NCBI GenBank assembly: GCA_029259845.1 | Contig: JAJDEI010000088.1 | Location: 1-38,115, forward strand | Length of the DNA: 38,115 nucleotides | Source: Planctomycetaceae bacterium | GTDB taxonomy: Bacteria > Planctomycetota > Planctomycetia > Planctomycetales > Planctomycetaceae | Direction of reading: 5' to 3' | Shown here: positions 25,110 to 32,747 of the stretch, piece by piece | Layout: each line of letters starts with the position of its first letter | How positions within the stretch are numbered: position 1 is the stretch's first letter | Notes under the pieces: model-generated | Database searches by the model: none | What the model saw: the letters and a program-made list of their open reading frames with translations, nothing else | Told to the model about the DNA's origin: nothing | Position numbers and translations under genes: made by a program

Positions 25110-26246
25110 ATGAGATTCGTTTCGACAAACCTGGCTGGTTGGGATCTGATCAGATCGACTGACCACCCGTCGCGAGTGCGGCGTTTCTCCTGTTGTTGCC
25201 TTCTGGCAGTCGCCGTGCCGCTCATGCTGCTCGTGCCGCCGTCGGCCGTTGCCCAGCAACGCCATGTGGTCCCGCGCGAGCCTTGGGGCTGTTATTTTGG
25301 CGGTCAGAGCGTCACGTTGAACTATCTGACGGCTGCGCCGATCCGCTCGGACGACCGGCTTGCATGGACTGTTGCCGTTCGCGACCAGGTAGTTGCCCGA
25401 CGAGAAACGACCGTGCAGCCGGACCGGGACGAGCCGGAGCGGCTCTCCATCGAGATCGAGTTGCCGGTGGCGAAACCGGGCGTTGTGCTCCCGCTCACGG
25501 TGGTCGTTTCACTCAATGGCCGAGAGGTGCATCGGAAGCCGTTGTGGGTCTTTCCCGATGATCCATTCGCCGACAGCCGGACGATTAGCCGCCCGGCACT
25601 CGACCAAGCGGATATCGCCCTGTTCGATCCGGAGAAGAAAACGGCAGAACAGTTCGAGCAGTGGAAAATCCCCTTTGCCGGCCTGCGAAACGTCGACGCC
25701 ATCACGGCTCTGGACGAAGGCGTGTTGATCATCGGAGAGGGTGTGTCGTTTCGTGATTATCGGGCTCTGCCGGCCATCATGGCCGAGGCGGCAGCTCGTG
25801 GCGTGGCGGTGATTTGCCTGGCACCGTCGGGAGGAGCGATGGCGATTCCGGGCGCAGAAGGCAGCGAACTTCCGCCGCCCGGGCGACTGTCACTGCGTCG
25901 CAATGATGTCATCCGGCAGTTCGACGAACGGTTCGATTCCGAGTCATGGTCCTCCGACGGCAGACTGGTGGCGAGCCGCATTCGTCTGACCGGCGAGCGC
26001 ACCGGGATCACGGGTGAGGTGAGTATTGATGACGAGAGTACCGGCGAACGCGGCTGGCCGTGGTTTGAAGCGGAATTTCCCGGTGGCGGGCGGCTGGTGG
26101 TGTGCGGTTTCGCGATCATCGATCAGTGGGACTCCAACCCTACGCCGAGATACCTGCTGGCCCATCTGTTGACTCGCGTCCTCGACGGAACGGAATCTGT
26201 AAATGACGTTTCCCGCACTTCCCCAGCGAAAGGCCCCTTGCGATGA
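25110..26246 (+). CDS. Secreted protein of unknown function, possible GATase1-like fold
   Basis: The 378-residue protein has a basic stretch, a hydrophobic core (CCCLLAVAVPLMLLVPPSA) and a likely cleavage after AVAQ, so it should be exported. The first part (about 45-160) is beta-rich (SVTLNYLTAAPIRSDDRLAW and AKPGVVLPLTVVVSLNGREV). The second part contains VLIIGEGVSFRDYRALPAIM followed by ARGVAVICLAPSGG, a Rossmann-type layout like class I glutamine-amidotransferase folds, without a visible catalytic Cys-His-Glu set. GGAGG lies 11 bases before the chosen ATG. The stop overlaps the start of the CsgG-like gene (ATGA), so they form an operon. A structural or regulatory role in the same envelope system as the next two genes is an inference. 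Confidence 0.78.
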   Translation: MRFVSTNLAGWDLIRSTDHPSRVRRFSCCCLLAVAVPLMLLVPPSAVAQQRHVVPREPWGCYFGGQSVTLNYLTAAPIRSDDRLAWTVAVRDQVVARRETTVQPDRDEPERLSIEIELPVAKPGVVLPLTVVVSLNGREVHRKPLWVFPDDPFADSRTISRPALDQADIALFDPEKKTAEQFEQWKIPFAGLRNVDAITALDEGVLIIGEGVSFRDYRALPAIMAEAAARGVAVICLAPSGGAMAIPGAEGSELPPPGRLSLRRNDVIRQFDERFDSESWSSDGRLVASRIRLTGERTGITGEVSIDDESTGERGWPWFEAEFPGGGRLVVCGFAIIDQWDSNPTPRYLLAHLLTRVLDGTESVNDVSRTSPAKGPLR

Positions 26247-27196
26247 AACTCCCGCGAACAACATGTCTGGTTGCGGTCCTGCTGCTGTTCGCATCGAGCG
26301 GGGCGACTGCCGGAGAGGTGTACCCCACAGCGATCCTGCCGTTTCAGGAACGCGGCAGCGGCGTCGAGGGCATGGGGCAGCAGGTGAGCGACGTGCTGTT
26401 CGCCACGCTGGTCGCTGACCCGGAGTTGTATCTGGTCGAACGGGCCGAATTGGAGAAGACGCTCAACGAGCAAGAACTCAACCTGAGTGGCGCCGTCCGT
26501 TCCGACGAAGCCGTGCAGGTGGGGCAATTGACTGGTGCCAAAATCCTCGTCACCGGGTCCGTCCTGCAGATCGACAAGACGCTTTACCTGAGTGCCAAGT
26601 TAATCGGGACCGAGACGAGCCGCGTCGCCGGGGCGTCGGTCAAAGGGAAGACCCGGGACGACCTTGTCCCGCTCTTCGAGGAGCTTGCGGAGAAGGTCGC
26701 CACAACGATCGAGGCGCGTTCGGGCGACCTCGTTGCCAAACAGCGCGGCGCGCAGGACCGGCTCGCCGCGCTGAAAGAAAAGATCGGCCCGGCTGAAGGA
26801 AAACCGAAGCTTTGGATTCAAGTGACGGAGCGGCATGTGGGCCGGGCAACGATCGATCCGGCCGCGGAGACGGAGCTGACGCTGTTCGCGGAGCAAACCG
26901 GTTTTGAACTCATCGACCCGAAAGCCGGCAGCCGCAAACAGGCCGACGTGATCATCGAAGGCGAAGCGTTCAGCGAGTTCGGGACGCGGCGGGGCGAACT
27001 GGTCAGCGTGAAGGCCCGCGTCGAGATCAAGGCGGTCGATCGCGCGAGCGGCAAGCTCATTGCCGTCGACCGGCAGACCGAAGTCGTCGTCGACCTCACG
27101 GAACTAATCGCCGGAAAGACGGCCCTGCAAAACGCCGCCGCCCAAATCGCCGAACGCCTGCTCCCCAAACTGGTCGCCACGAAACCGTCGGAGTGA
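26243..27196 (+). CDS. CsgG/HfaB-like secreted protein
   Basis: The 317-residue protein has a signal peptide (1-23, cleavage near ATAGE) and a CsgG/FlgO-type domain at about 27-150: TAILPFQERGSG, LVERAELEKTLNEQEL and QVGQLTGAKILVTGSV are the family's strand-helix landmarks. CsgG forms an outer-membrane export pore for curli; many homologues have no curli genes and unknown cargo, and here there is no CsgA/B-like gene in view. No lipobox cysteine is present, unlike true CsgG. The C-terminal part (about 185-310) has a second alpha/beta unit. It is coupled to the upstream gene by ATGA overlap. The next gene, 245 bases on, holds two more CsgG-like domains. Confidence 0.82.
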   Translation: MKLPRTTCLVAVLLLFASSGATAGEVYPTAILPFQERGSGVEGMGQQVSDVLFATLVADPELYLVERAELEKTLNEQELNLSGAVRSDEAVQVGQLTGAKILVTGSVLQIDKTLYLSAKLIGTETSRVAGASVKGKTRDDLVPLFEELAEKVATTIEARSGDLVAKQRGAQDRLAALKEKIGPAEGKPKLWIQVTERHVGRATIDPAAETELTLFAEQTGFELIDPKAGSRKQADVIIEGEAFSEFGTRRGELVSVKARVEIKAVDRASGKLIAVDRQTEVVVDLTELIAGKTALQNAAAQIAERLLPKLVATKPSE

Positions 27197-27253
27197 GACC
27201 CGCCGCTTTCAGATCGGCCGTGTGAGCACGCGCCTTGCCGGGATGGGGGAGCG

Positions 27254-27386
27254 TAACCGTTCACAGGTCGGACGACTCTGGCACGGAAGATTCGGGGTCA
27301 GGCACCGTTTTCGGCCATCACGTCCTTTGTGTCGGAGACCGCTTCCCGCCGAAAATGGTGCCTGACCCCCACCCTGCAAACGCTTA
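27254..27386. mobile_element. 133-bp MITE, family C copy 1, with 9-bp target duplication
   Basis: Inverted ends TAACCGTTCACAGG (27254) and the complement of TAAGCGTTTGCAGG (ending 27386); inside, GGGGTCAGGCACCGTTTTCG and the complement of GGGGTCAGGCACCATTTTCG form a long hairpin. GGGGGAGCG flanks it exactly at 27245-27253 and 27387-27395. It lies 54 bases before the start of the 1635-residue gene, between it and the CsgG-like gene, so it may interrupt the operon leader. Other copies are at 32360 and 38032. Confidence 0.88.
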
Positions 27387-27440
27387 GGGGGAGCGTGCCC
27401 AAGTCGAACCAGTGGACCGAGATGGTCTGAAAGGTCACCG

Positions 27441-30400
27441 ATGCCAACGTCGAAAACGATCGCTGCCGCGTTCCTTGTTTTGCTCGCCGGCTGTGGCAAC
27501 GAGCAAGCATCCGATTCGCCTCCCGGCGGCGGCGACCAGCAAGCCGAGGTTGACGCGGCCTTCATGGAGGCCGTTGCCGCTCCTGACGACGCCTCCGCCG
27601 ACGGTTCCGGTGCCGACGTCGTCTCGCTGTTCGACGGCAAGACCCTCAACGGCTGGAAGGGCGATCCCGCGTATTGGCGCGTTGAAGATGGCGTCCTTGT
27701 CGGGGAGACGCCGCGCGTCTTCAAGCAGGAGTTCGATCTCGTCACCGAAGAAAGCTATTCGGACTTTGTGCTGAAGATCAGTTATCGGCTGTTGGCCGGC
27801 AACAGCGGCGTCCGTATCCGGGCCACGCCCATCTCGGAGACGAAGCTCTCATGCTACGAGGTCGACATCTGCGAGAAGAACGATGACACGGGCAACATCT
27901 TCGACCCGGCTGACAAGTTCCGCACGCTCCATATGGTCCCGGACGACCGGCGTCCGCGACTCAACAGCGTCATCAAACAGGGCGAGTGGAACGATTACGT
28001 CATTATGGCGGTCGGCAGCCGGATCACCGTCAGCCTCAACGGGTTCGTCTGCCACGACTTCGTCTTGCCCCCCGGCCATCACGAGGAAGGCGCCATTGCG
28101 CTCAACCTGCGAAATAAGTTTAAGACGCGGATCGAGTTCCGGGAAATCACGCTCCAGAATCTGTCGGACCGGGAGAGCGCCATCGCCCAGGCGTCCGGTT
28201 TTCGCCGGGCTGACGGGCGTGTGGAATTGCCGGCTGCGGAGGATGCGGGGGGCGATGTCCGTGTCGCCGTGTTCGACTTCAAGGATCTCGGACCGTCCGT
28301 TTCACTCGCGCCCTTGCGGCGGTCACTGGCCGACATGCTGCTCAGCGACTTGCCCCGCTACGAAGGCGTGACCGTCGTGGAACGGATGCGGGTCGAAGGA
28401 TTTCTCCAGGAACGGCAACTGGAGAACATGGCGTTGACGGAGTCCGCCGGGAGCAAACAGGGGCAGCGGCTGCTCGGTGCCGACTACTACCTGACGGCGA
28501 CGTATTCGTCGTCCGACGAACAGATCGTCATTAAGGCACAACTGTTCCGGACCGGCGATAAGCAGCCCACCAAGGCCTGGGAAGTGCGCGGCAAGCCCGG
28601 CGACCTGTTCCAACTGGAAGAGGATCTGCTGACCGGTGTTCTCGCCGGTGTGGGCATTGCGGAGCCGCAGGAGCGACCGCAGCGTGCGGCGGACACAGAG
28701 ACGCCGCTGGTCGTCGCCGTGTTTCCGTTTGAGAACCACAGCGTGTCGGCCAAGCTCGATCCGATGCAACAGGCGTTCGGAGAGATTCTGCAAATCAACC
28801 TGTCGTCTCTACCGGGACTGCAAGTCGTCGACCGCGACTCGCTGCAGAAGGTTCTCGACGAACAGAAGCTCACGCTCGCGCAACTCACCGATCCGCTGAC
28901 CGCGCTACAAGTGGGGCAACTCCTGGGAGCGAACCGGTTGTTGTTCGGGGCCATCACGCAGGTCGGCGACGGTCTGCGGTTCGATGTCCGCATCGCCGAT
29001 ACGGAGACTGCCTCGTTGGTCGCCACCACGACGTTGCAGGGCGAGGCGAGCGACCCGTTCGGACTCATCGAACGGTTGGCGCTGCAGGTGGCAGACAGCA
29101 TCGGAGCGGTCGTCGGCGACGATGCGGACCGCCTTGTTGCCGGATCGACCCCCACGCGAAACCTCGAAGCGGTGATGTACTTCGGGACCGCCCAGAAGGC
29201 GTTGCTCGAACGCCGCCACGAAGCGGCCCGCGAGGCGTTCGAACGCATGCTGCTGGTCGAACCGGAAAGCATCCACGCCCGGTGGGGGCTGCTCCAGATC
29301 GCGGCCTGGTTTCAGAAGCATGATCGGGCTTTGGAGTTGGCAACCGATCTTGTCGGACGGGACCTGGCGTCGGCCCAAATCCCGAAGAACCGCGTGTATG
29401 AGATTCTGCTGTACGAACTCATGGCGCGGGACCGTGTGGACGACGTGCTGCGTTACGCCGAAGAAGCGGGCCCCTTGCCCGGCTATCTCCAAACCGGGCT
29501 GGCCGCGTTTCGGGCGAAACACAAGTTGCCGGTGTCGACGTTGGCGGATTTGGAACAGGAGATCGCCCAACTTCGGGCGAAACACATTGGCCGCCGCCTT
29601 TCCATCCGCCCCAATGTCGATGCGGTCGAGCAGATCAGCCAGGCGCGCGCCGCGGACGGCTGGGACCGCTTCACGATCGCCGTGCAGGGGAACCACCTGT
29701 CCGTCGCCGCCAACGGCGTGCCCATCGCGGAGTACGAGGACGAATTCCCGAATGATTTCGGGATGATCGGCCTCTCTCTGGACACGGGCAAAACGTCGCG
29801 GCTGCTGGTGAAGAACATCCGCGTTCGGGGCCTTGCTAAGAATGAGAACCCGGCGGACATCACCGACGAACAGATGCAGCCGCTGTTTGATGGCAGCACC
29901 CTGGACGGCTGGACCGGCGACACGGACGACTGGAAAATCGAAGACGGCGTGATGGTCGGAGCAGGGTCGGCCAACAAGCTCAAGCTCAACATTGAGGATG
30001 AAACGCGGCGGACCGACTTCCTGCTCAAGCTGACATGCCGCGCAGAGGAAGGACGCGCGGGCCTGTTCTTCCGCGCCCAGCGACTCGCCAACAACCAGTT
30101 GACCGGCTACTGGGTCACGCTGGGGCCCGGTTTCGAGCGGGGACATTTCATCGACCGGGCCGGCATGTCGATTGACAGCAAGCTCGAAATCCTGAACGCC
30201 CTCCGCCGGAAGTTCCGCTTCTTCGATGCGTTCGTGTTTGCGAGGATCATCGGACAAAGCGATGCCGGCGACCCCAACTGGGCGTTTCAGGACTCCCAGG
30301 GACGAGATGTGACTCCCGCCGAAGGTTTGGTGGAGACCGTTCGAGAGATCATTGCGGAACTGAGATACTCGCACGACAACGACCTGATCGACTGGCTCAA

Positions 30401-32348
30401 CGACCAGTCGATCGTCGAAGCCATCGACCACTGCCTTTCGATCGCGGATCAGAAAGAGAGTCCGCTGGAGGCCGGCGAGGCGCGGGAACTGGTCGAATCG
30501 GCGTTGGAGAGCTTCGGCTGGCACGCGTTGACGGCCGACGCGCTGCGCAGCCGGCTGGCGAAGCTGGATTCGGAATCCGTGCCTTTGAAGGAATTCGCTG
30601 CGCGCGAAAAGGCGCTCCGGAAAACGCTGGCCACACGCTACTGGGAGTTTGAGAGCAACGAAGCCGGCATGCCGTCTCTCGCGGATGACAGCTACCCCTT
30701 CGGCGCCTTCGGAATGGAGCGGACGCGCCGCAACGAGTGGCTCACACTTGCGCGGCATCTTGAGGGGTGCGACGAACCGGCTGGTGTCCCCGGCCTCTAC
30801 CAAACGCTCGCCCAAGAGTACGGACCGATCACGGCGAGTACCAAGGACATCATCGACGGCTTGAGGCGACATGATCAGACCGTCCAATGGCCCGACCGGA
30901 CCGTGCTGATTTGGGGCGGCCAGGAAATGGTCCGCGATGCCTGGCGGGACCTCAAGGAATTGAGCGACTGGCGGGTCCACTGTGCCATGGGCGCGTCCCC
31001 CACGTTCGCGCATTTTGCACCGTACTCGTTGGTTGTCGTCGACAGCCCGGGCTACCGGTCCTACACGCCCGATGAATGTCTGGCGCTGCAGGCGTATGTC
31101 GCGTCGGGGGGCTCGCTGCTGGTCGTCGTCTCGCCCGGTTTCCGTGAGGCGCAGCCGATCACGCTGCAGCCGCTGCTGGCGATGTTCGGTGCTTCCGCCG
31201 GGACCGAGGAAACGTTGCGGGCGAAAAGCACGTCCGTCACGCCGCATCCCATCACCAAGGGCGTGACCTCGGCGATGGCGAGGAATGCCGTTTCGCTGTC
31301 CGTGCCTGAGGCCGGCAAAGTCTTGATCAAATCGAAGAACCAAAATCTGCTGGCCGCCATGCCGTATGGCCGGGGGCGGGTTGTCTTGGCGTCGTTTGGC
31401 CAATGGTTTCTGCCCGCACCGCGCCGTCCTTCAAACCGTCCAAATGTGAGCTCGATCATCCCCCGGGCCTCGCATCCGCTCGATCTGCCGCTCGAACGGG
31501 GGCCGCGGGTGGAAGTGGAACTTCTCGGCCACGTCGTCGACTGGCTGTTGGAACCGCAGCATGACGCCGAGGCGATCGCTCGGCGTCAGGTCCTGGCTCG
31601 CAGCGGCTGGTCCTGCCTGCAATATGGAAACTTCGATCGCCGCTGGGAGGACGTCGATGAGATGATGCAAGGGGTTCAAGCGGAACTCGCACAACACTTT
31701 TCTGCGGAGGTGGCCGATCGCTGCACCTTTGAACTCTACAACTCGATTGTCTGGCCCACGATCGACTACGGACGTCTGAAATTCCTCTACGACCCGGACC
31801 GGACCGATGACCCGGCAACATTGGTTCAACTCGCCCGGAACCTGCACGACCGGTACCCCGGCAGCGCGGACCGGTTGGTCTACGACTACCTGCTGGCCAA
31901 CGCCAAGCTCCGCTGGGCCGAGTGGCGGTTTCTGGACCGCGGCATCGAGATGAATCCGGAGGCACTCGCCGATGCCTACAAGGCGTTTGCGCAGATCGAC
32001 GCGCCGGAGAAATCGCACCTTTGGGCTTGGTCGCGGTTGCGTCCCGCATGGAGCCTGATTCGCAATGAGCAGTTCGAGGAAGCCATGGCGCTGGCCCAAC
32101 CGGTGGCCGACCGCATGCCGGTCAGCCTGGAAAAAGGGGTCGCAATGATTATTCTGGCCGACTGCCTCAAGAAGAGCGACCAAAGGGATCAGGCCGTCCG
32201 TTACTGGAAGGCACTCGTTGAGTTCCCCAAAATCGGAGCCCGAGAACTCGGCACACCAAAATACCTCGGCTTCGGCCAGTTTATGACGGGCCATCTTGGC
32301 ATCCCCGCCATGCGGGAGATGGGCCTCCTCAAGTCGCCCGTCCAATGA
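27441..32348 (+). CDS. Giant lipoprotein: DUF1080, two CsgG-like domains, TPR, GATase1-like domain
   Basis: The 1635-residue protein starts with a signal peptide and perfect lipobox LAGC (C18), so it should be lipid-anchored outside the cytoplasm. Order: 3-keto-disaccharide hydrolase/LamG-like (DUF1080) domain about 59-240 (VSLFDGKTLNGWKGD); CsgG-like domain about 272-405 (VRVAVFDFKDLGP, TVVERMRVEGFLQERQL); second CsgG/FlgO-like domain about 422-562 (VVAVFPFENHS, QVVDRDSLQKVLDEQ, LLGANRLLFGAI); TPR-like helices about 570-690; a DUF1080 C-half about 738-798, then an N-half about 812-896; an all-helical stretch; a GATase1/ThuA-like domain about 1153-1372 (TVLIWGGQEM, YSLVVVDSPGYRSY, GRGRVVLASFGQWF); and a helical C-terminus. 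AAGGT precedes the ATG. I know of no named family with this architecture. It probably works with the CsgG-like protein in envelope transport, sensing or sugar handling, which is inference. Confidence 0.85.
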   Translation: MPTSKTIAAAFLVLLAGCGNEQASDSPPGGGDQQAEVDAAFMEAVAAPDDASADGSGADVVSLFDGKTLNGWKGDPAYWRVEDGVLVGETPRVFKQEFDLVTEESYSDFVLKISYRLLAGNSGVRIRATPISETKLSCYEVDICEKNDDTGNIFDPADKFRTLHMVPDDRRPRLNSVIKQGEWNDYVIMAVGSRITVSLNGFVCHDFVLPPGHHEEGAIALNLRNKFKTRIEFREITLQNLSDRESAIAQASGFRRADGRVELPAAEDAGGDVRVAVFDFKDLGPSVSLAPLRRSLADMLLSDLPRYEGVTVVERMRVEGFLQERQLENMALTESAGSKQGQRLLGADYYLTATYSSSDEQIVIKAQLFRTGDKQPTKAWEVRGKPGDLFQLEEDLLTGVLAGVGIAEPQERPQRAADTETPLVVAVFPFENHSVSAKLDPMQQAFGEILQINLSSLPGLQVVDRDSLQKVLDEQKLTLAQLTDPLTALQVGQLLGANRLLFGAITQVGDGLRFDVRIADTETASLVATTTLQGEASDPFGLIERLALQVADSIGAVVGDDADRLVAGSTPTRNLEAVMYFGTAQKALLERRHEAAREAFERMLLVEPESIHARWGLLQIAAWFQKHDRALELATDLVGRDLASAQIPKNRVYEILLYELMARDRVDDVLRYAEEAGPLPGYLQTGLAAFRAKHKLPVSTLADLEQEIAQLRAKHIGRRLSIRPNVDAVEQISQARAADGWDRFTIAVQGNHLSVAANGVPIAEYEDEFPNDFGMIGLSLDTGKTSRLLVKNIRVRGLAKNENPADITDEQMQPLFDGSTLDGWTGDTDDWKIEDGVMVGAGSANKLKLNIEDETRRTDFLLKLTCRAEEGRAGLFFRAQRLANNQLTGYWVTLGPGFERGHFIDRAGMSIDSKLEILNALRRKFRFFDAFVFARIIGQSDAGDPNWAFQDSQGRDVTPAEGLVETVREIIAELRYSHDNDLIDWLNDQSIVEAIDHCLSIADQKESPLEAGEARELVESALESFGWHALTADALRSRLAKLDSESVPLKEFAAREKALRKTLATRYWEFESNEAGMPSLADDSYPFGAFGMERTRRNEWLTLARHLEGCDEPAGVPGLYQTLAQEYGPITASTKDIIDGLRRHDQTVQWPDRTVLIWGGQEMVRDAWRDLKELSDWRVHCAMGASPTFAHFAPYSLVVVDSPGYRSYTPDECLALQAYVASGGSLLVVVSPGFREAQPITLQPLLAMFGASAGTEETLRAKSTSVTPHPITKGVTSAMARNAVSLSVPEAGKVLIKSKNQNLLAAMPYGRGRVVLASFGQWFLPAPRRPSNRPNVSSIIPRASHPLDLPLERGPRVEVELLGHVVDWLLEPQHDAEAIARRQVLARSGWSCLQYGNFDRRWEDVDEMMQGVQAELAQHFSAEVADRCTFELYNSIVWPTIDYGRLKFLYDPDRTDDPATLVQLARNLHDRYPGSADRLVYDYLLANAKLRWAEWRFLDRGIEMNPEALADAYKAFAQIDAPEKSHLWAWSRLRPAWSLIRNEQFEEAMALAQPVADRMPVSLEKGVAMIILADCLKKSDQRDQAVRYWKALVEFPKIGARELGTPKYLGFGQFMTGHLGIPAMREMGLLKSPVQ

Positions 32349-32359
32349 CAGTGCGTTGG

Positions 32360-32492
32360 TAACCGTTCACGGGCTGGATGGCTCCTGCACGGGGACTCGG
32401 GGTCAGGCACCGTTTTCGGCGGGAAAGCGGTTTCCGACACAACGGACGGGATGGCCGAAAATGGTGCCTGACCCCCACCCTGTGAACGCTTA
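32360..32492. mobile_element. 133-bp MITE, family C copy 2
   Basis: Same length and orientation as 27254-27386, with ends TAACCGTTCACGGG and the complement of TAAGCGTTCACAGG and the same GGGGTCAGGCACC hairpin. It begins 11 bases after the stop of the 1635-residue gene, so copies 1 and 2 bracket that gene. No exact target duplication: the 9 bases on each side are GTGCGTTGG and CGTCCGTTG, which match 7 of 9 only if one base of shift is allowed. Confidence 0.75.
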
Positions 32493-32540
32493 CGTCCGTT
32501 GTTGGATGTGTGGACGGGGCAGCCGGAACGACCGTCGTTG

Positions 32541-32562
32541 GCCCGACGCTCACGCTCCGGGC
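32541..32562. repeat. REP-like hairpin overlapping the stop of a small gene
   Basis: GCCCG at 32541 and CGGGC at 32558-32562 pair around an imperfect inner stem (GACGCTCACGCTC). It is the same core as the repeats in the DUF2079 gene. The TGA stop of the 65-residue protein on the minus strand lies inside it (32550-32552). Confidence 0.55.
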
Positions 32563-32747
32563 TCTGAGGGCGGGGCTTGCTCCGGCTTTGATGCTCCGCG
32601 GCCGGATTGCTCGTGTTGGCGGTCGATGCGGCGGAACATGGCGAACACGTCGCGAAAGCCGCCGATCATGACGAACACCGACAGCAGGGCGAAGCACACC
32701 AAACTGACGATGATCAGGCCTTTCCAGAACTCGCTCCACGCATTCAT
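32550..32747 (-). CDS. Small single-TM protein paired with the symporter
   Basis: The 65-residue protein has one hydrophobic helix (about 10-32, LIIVSLVCFALLSVFVMIGG) and a charged, Pro/Gln-rich tail. Its ATG overlaps the symporter stop by four bases (ATGA), so the two are translated together. Small membrane partners encoded beside sodium/solute symporters are common; the role here (assembly or regulation) is inferred. The last residues (SEPGA) and stop come from a REP-like hairpin, so the C-terminus may have been shortened or extended by that repeat. Confidence 0.7.
   Translation of the reverse strand: MNAWSEFWKGLIIVSLVCFALLSVFVMIGGFRDVFAMFRRIDRQHEQSGRGASKPEQAPPSEPGA

Noticed and set aside
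28905-31403. An 832-codon open frame on the minus strand inside the giant lipoprotein gene
   Set aside because: It is a shadow of a GC-rich gene: no start signal, no domain pattern, and the plus-strand frame has clear domains throughout.
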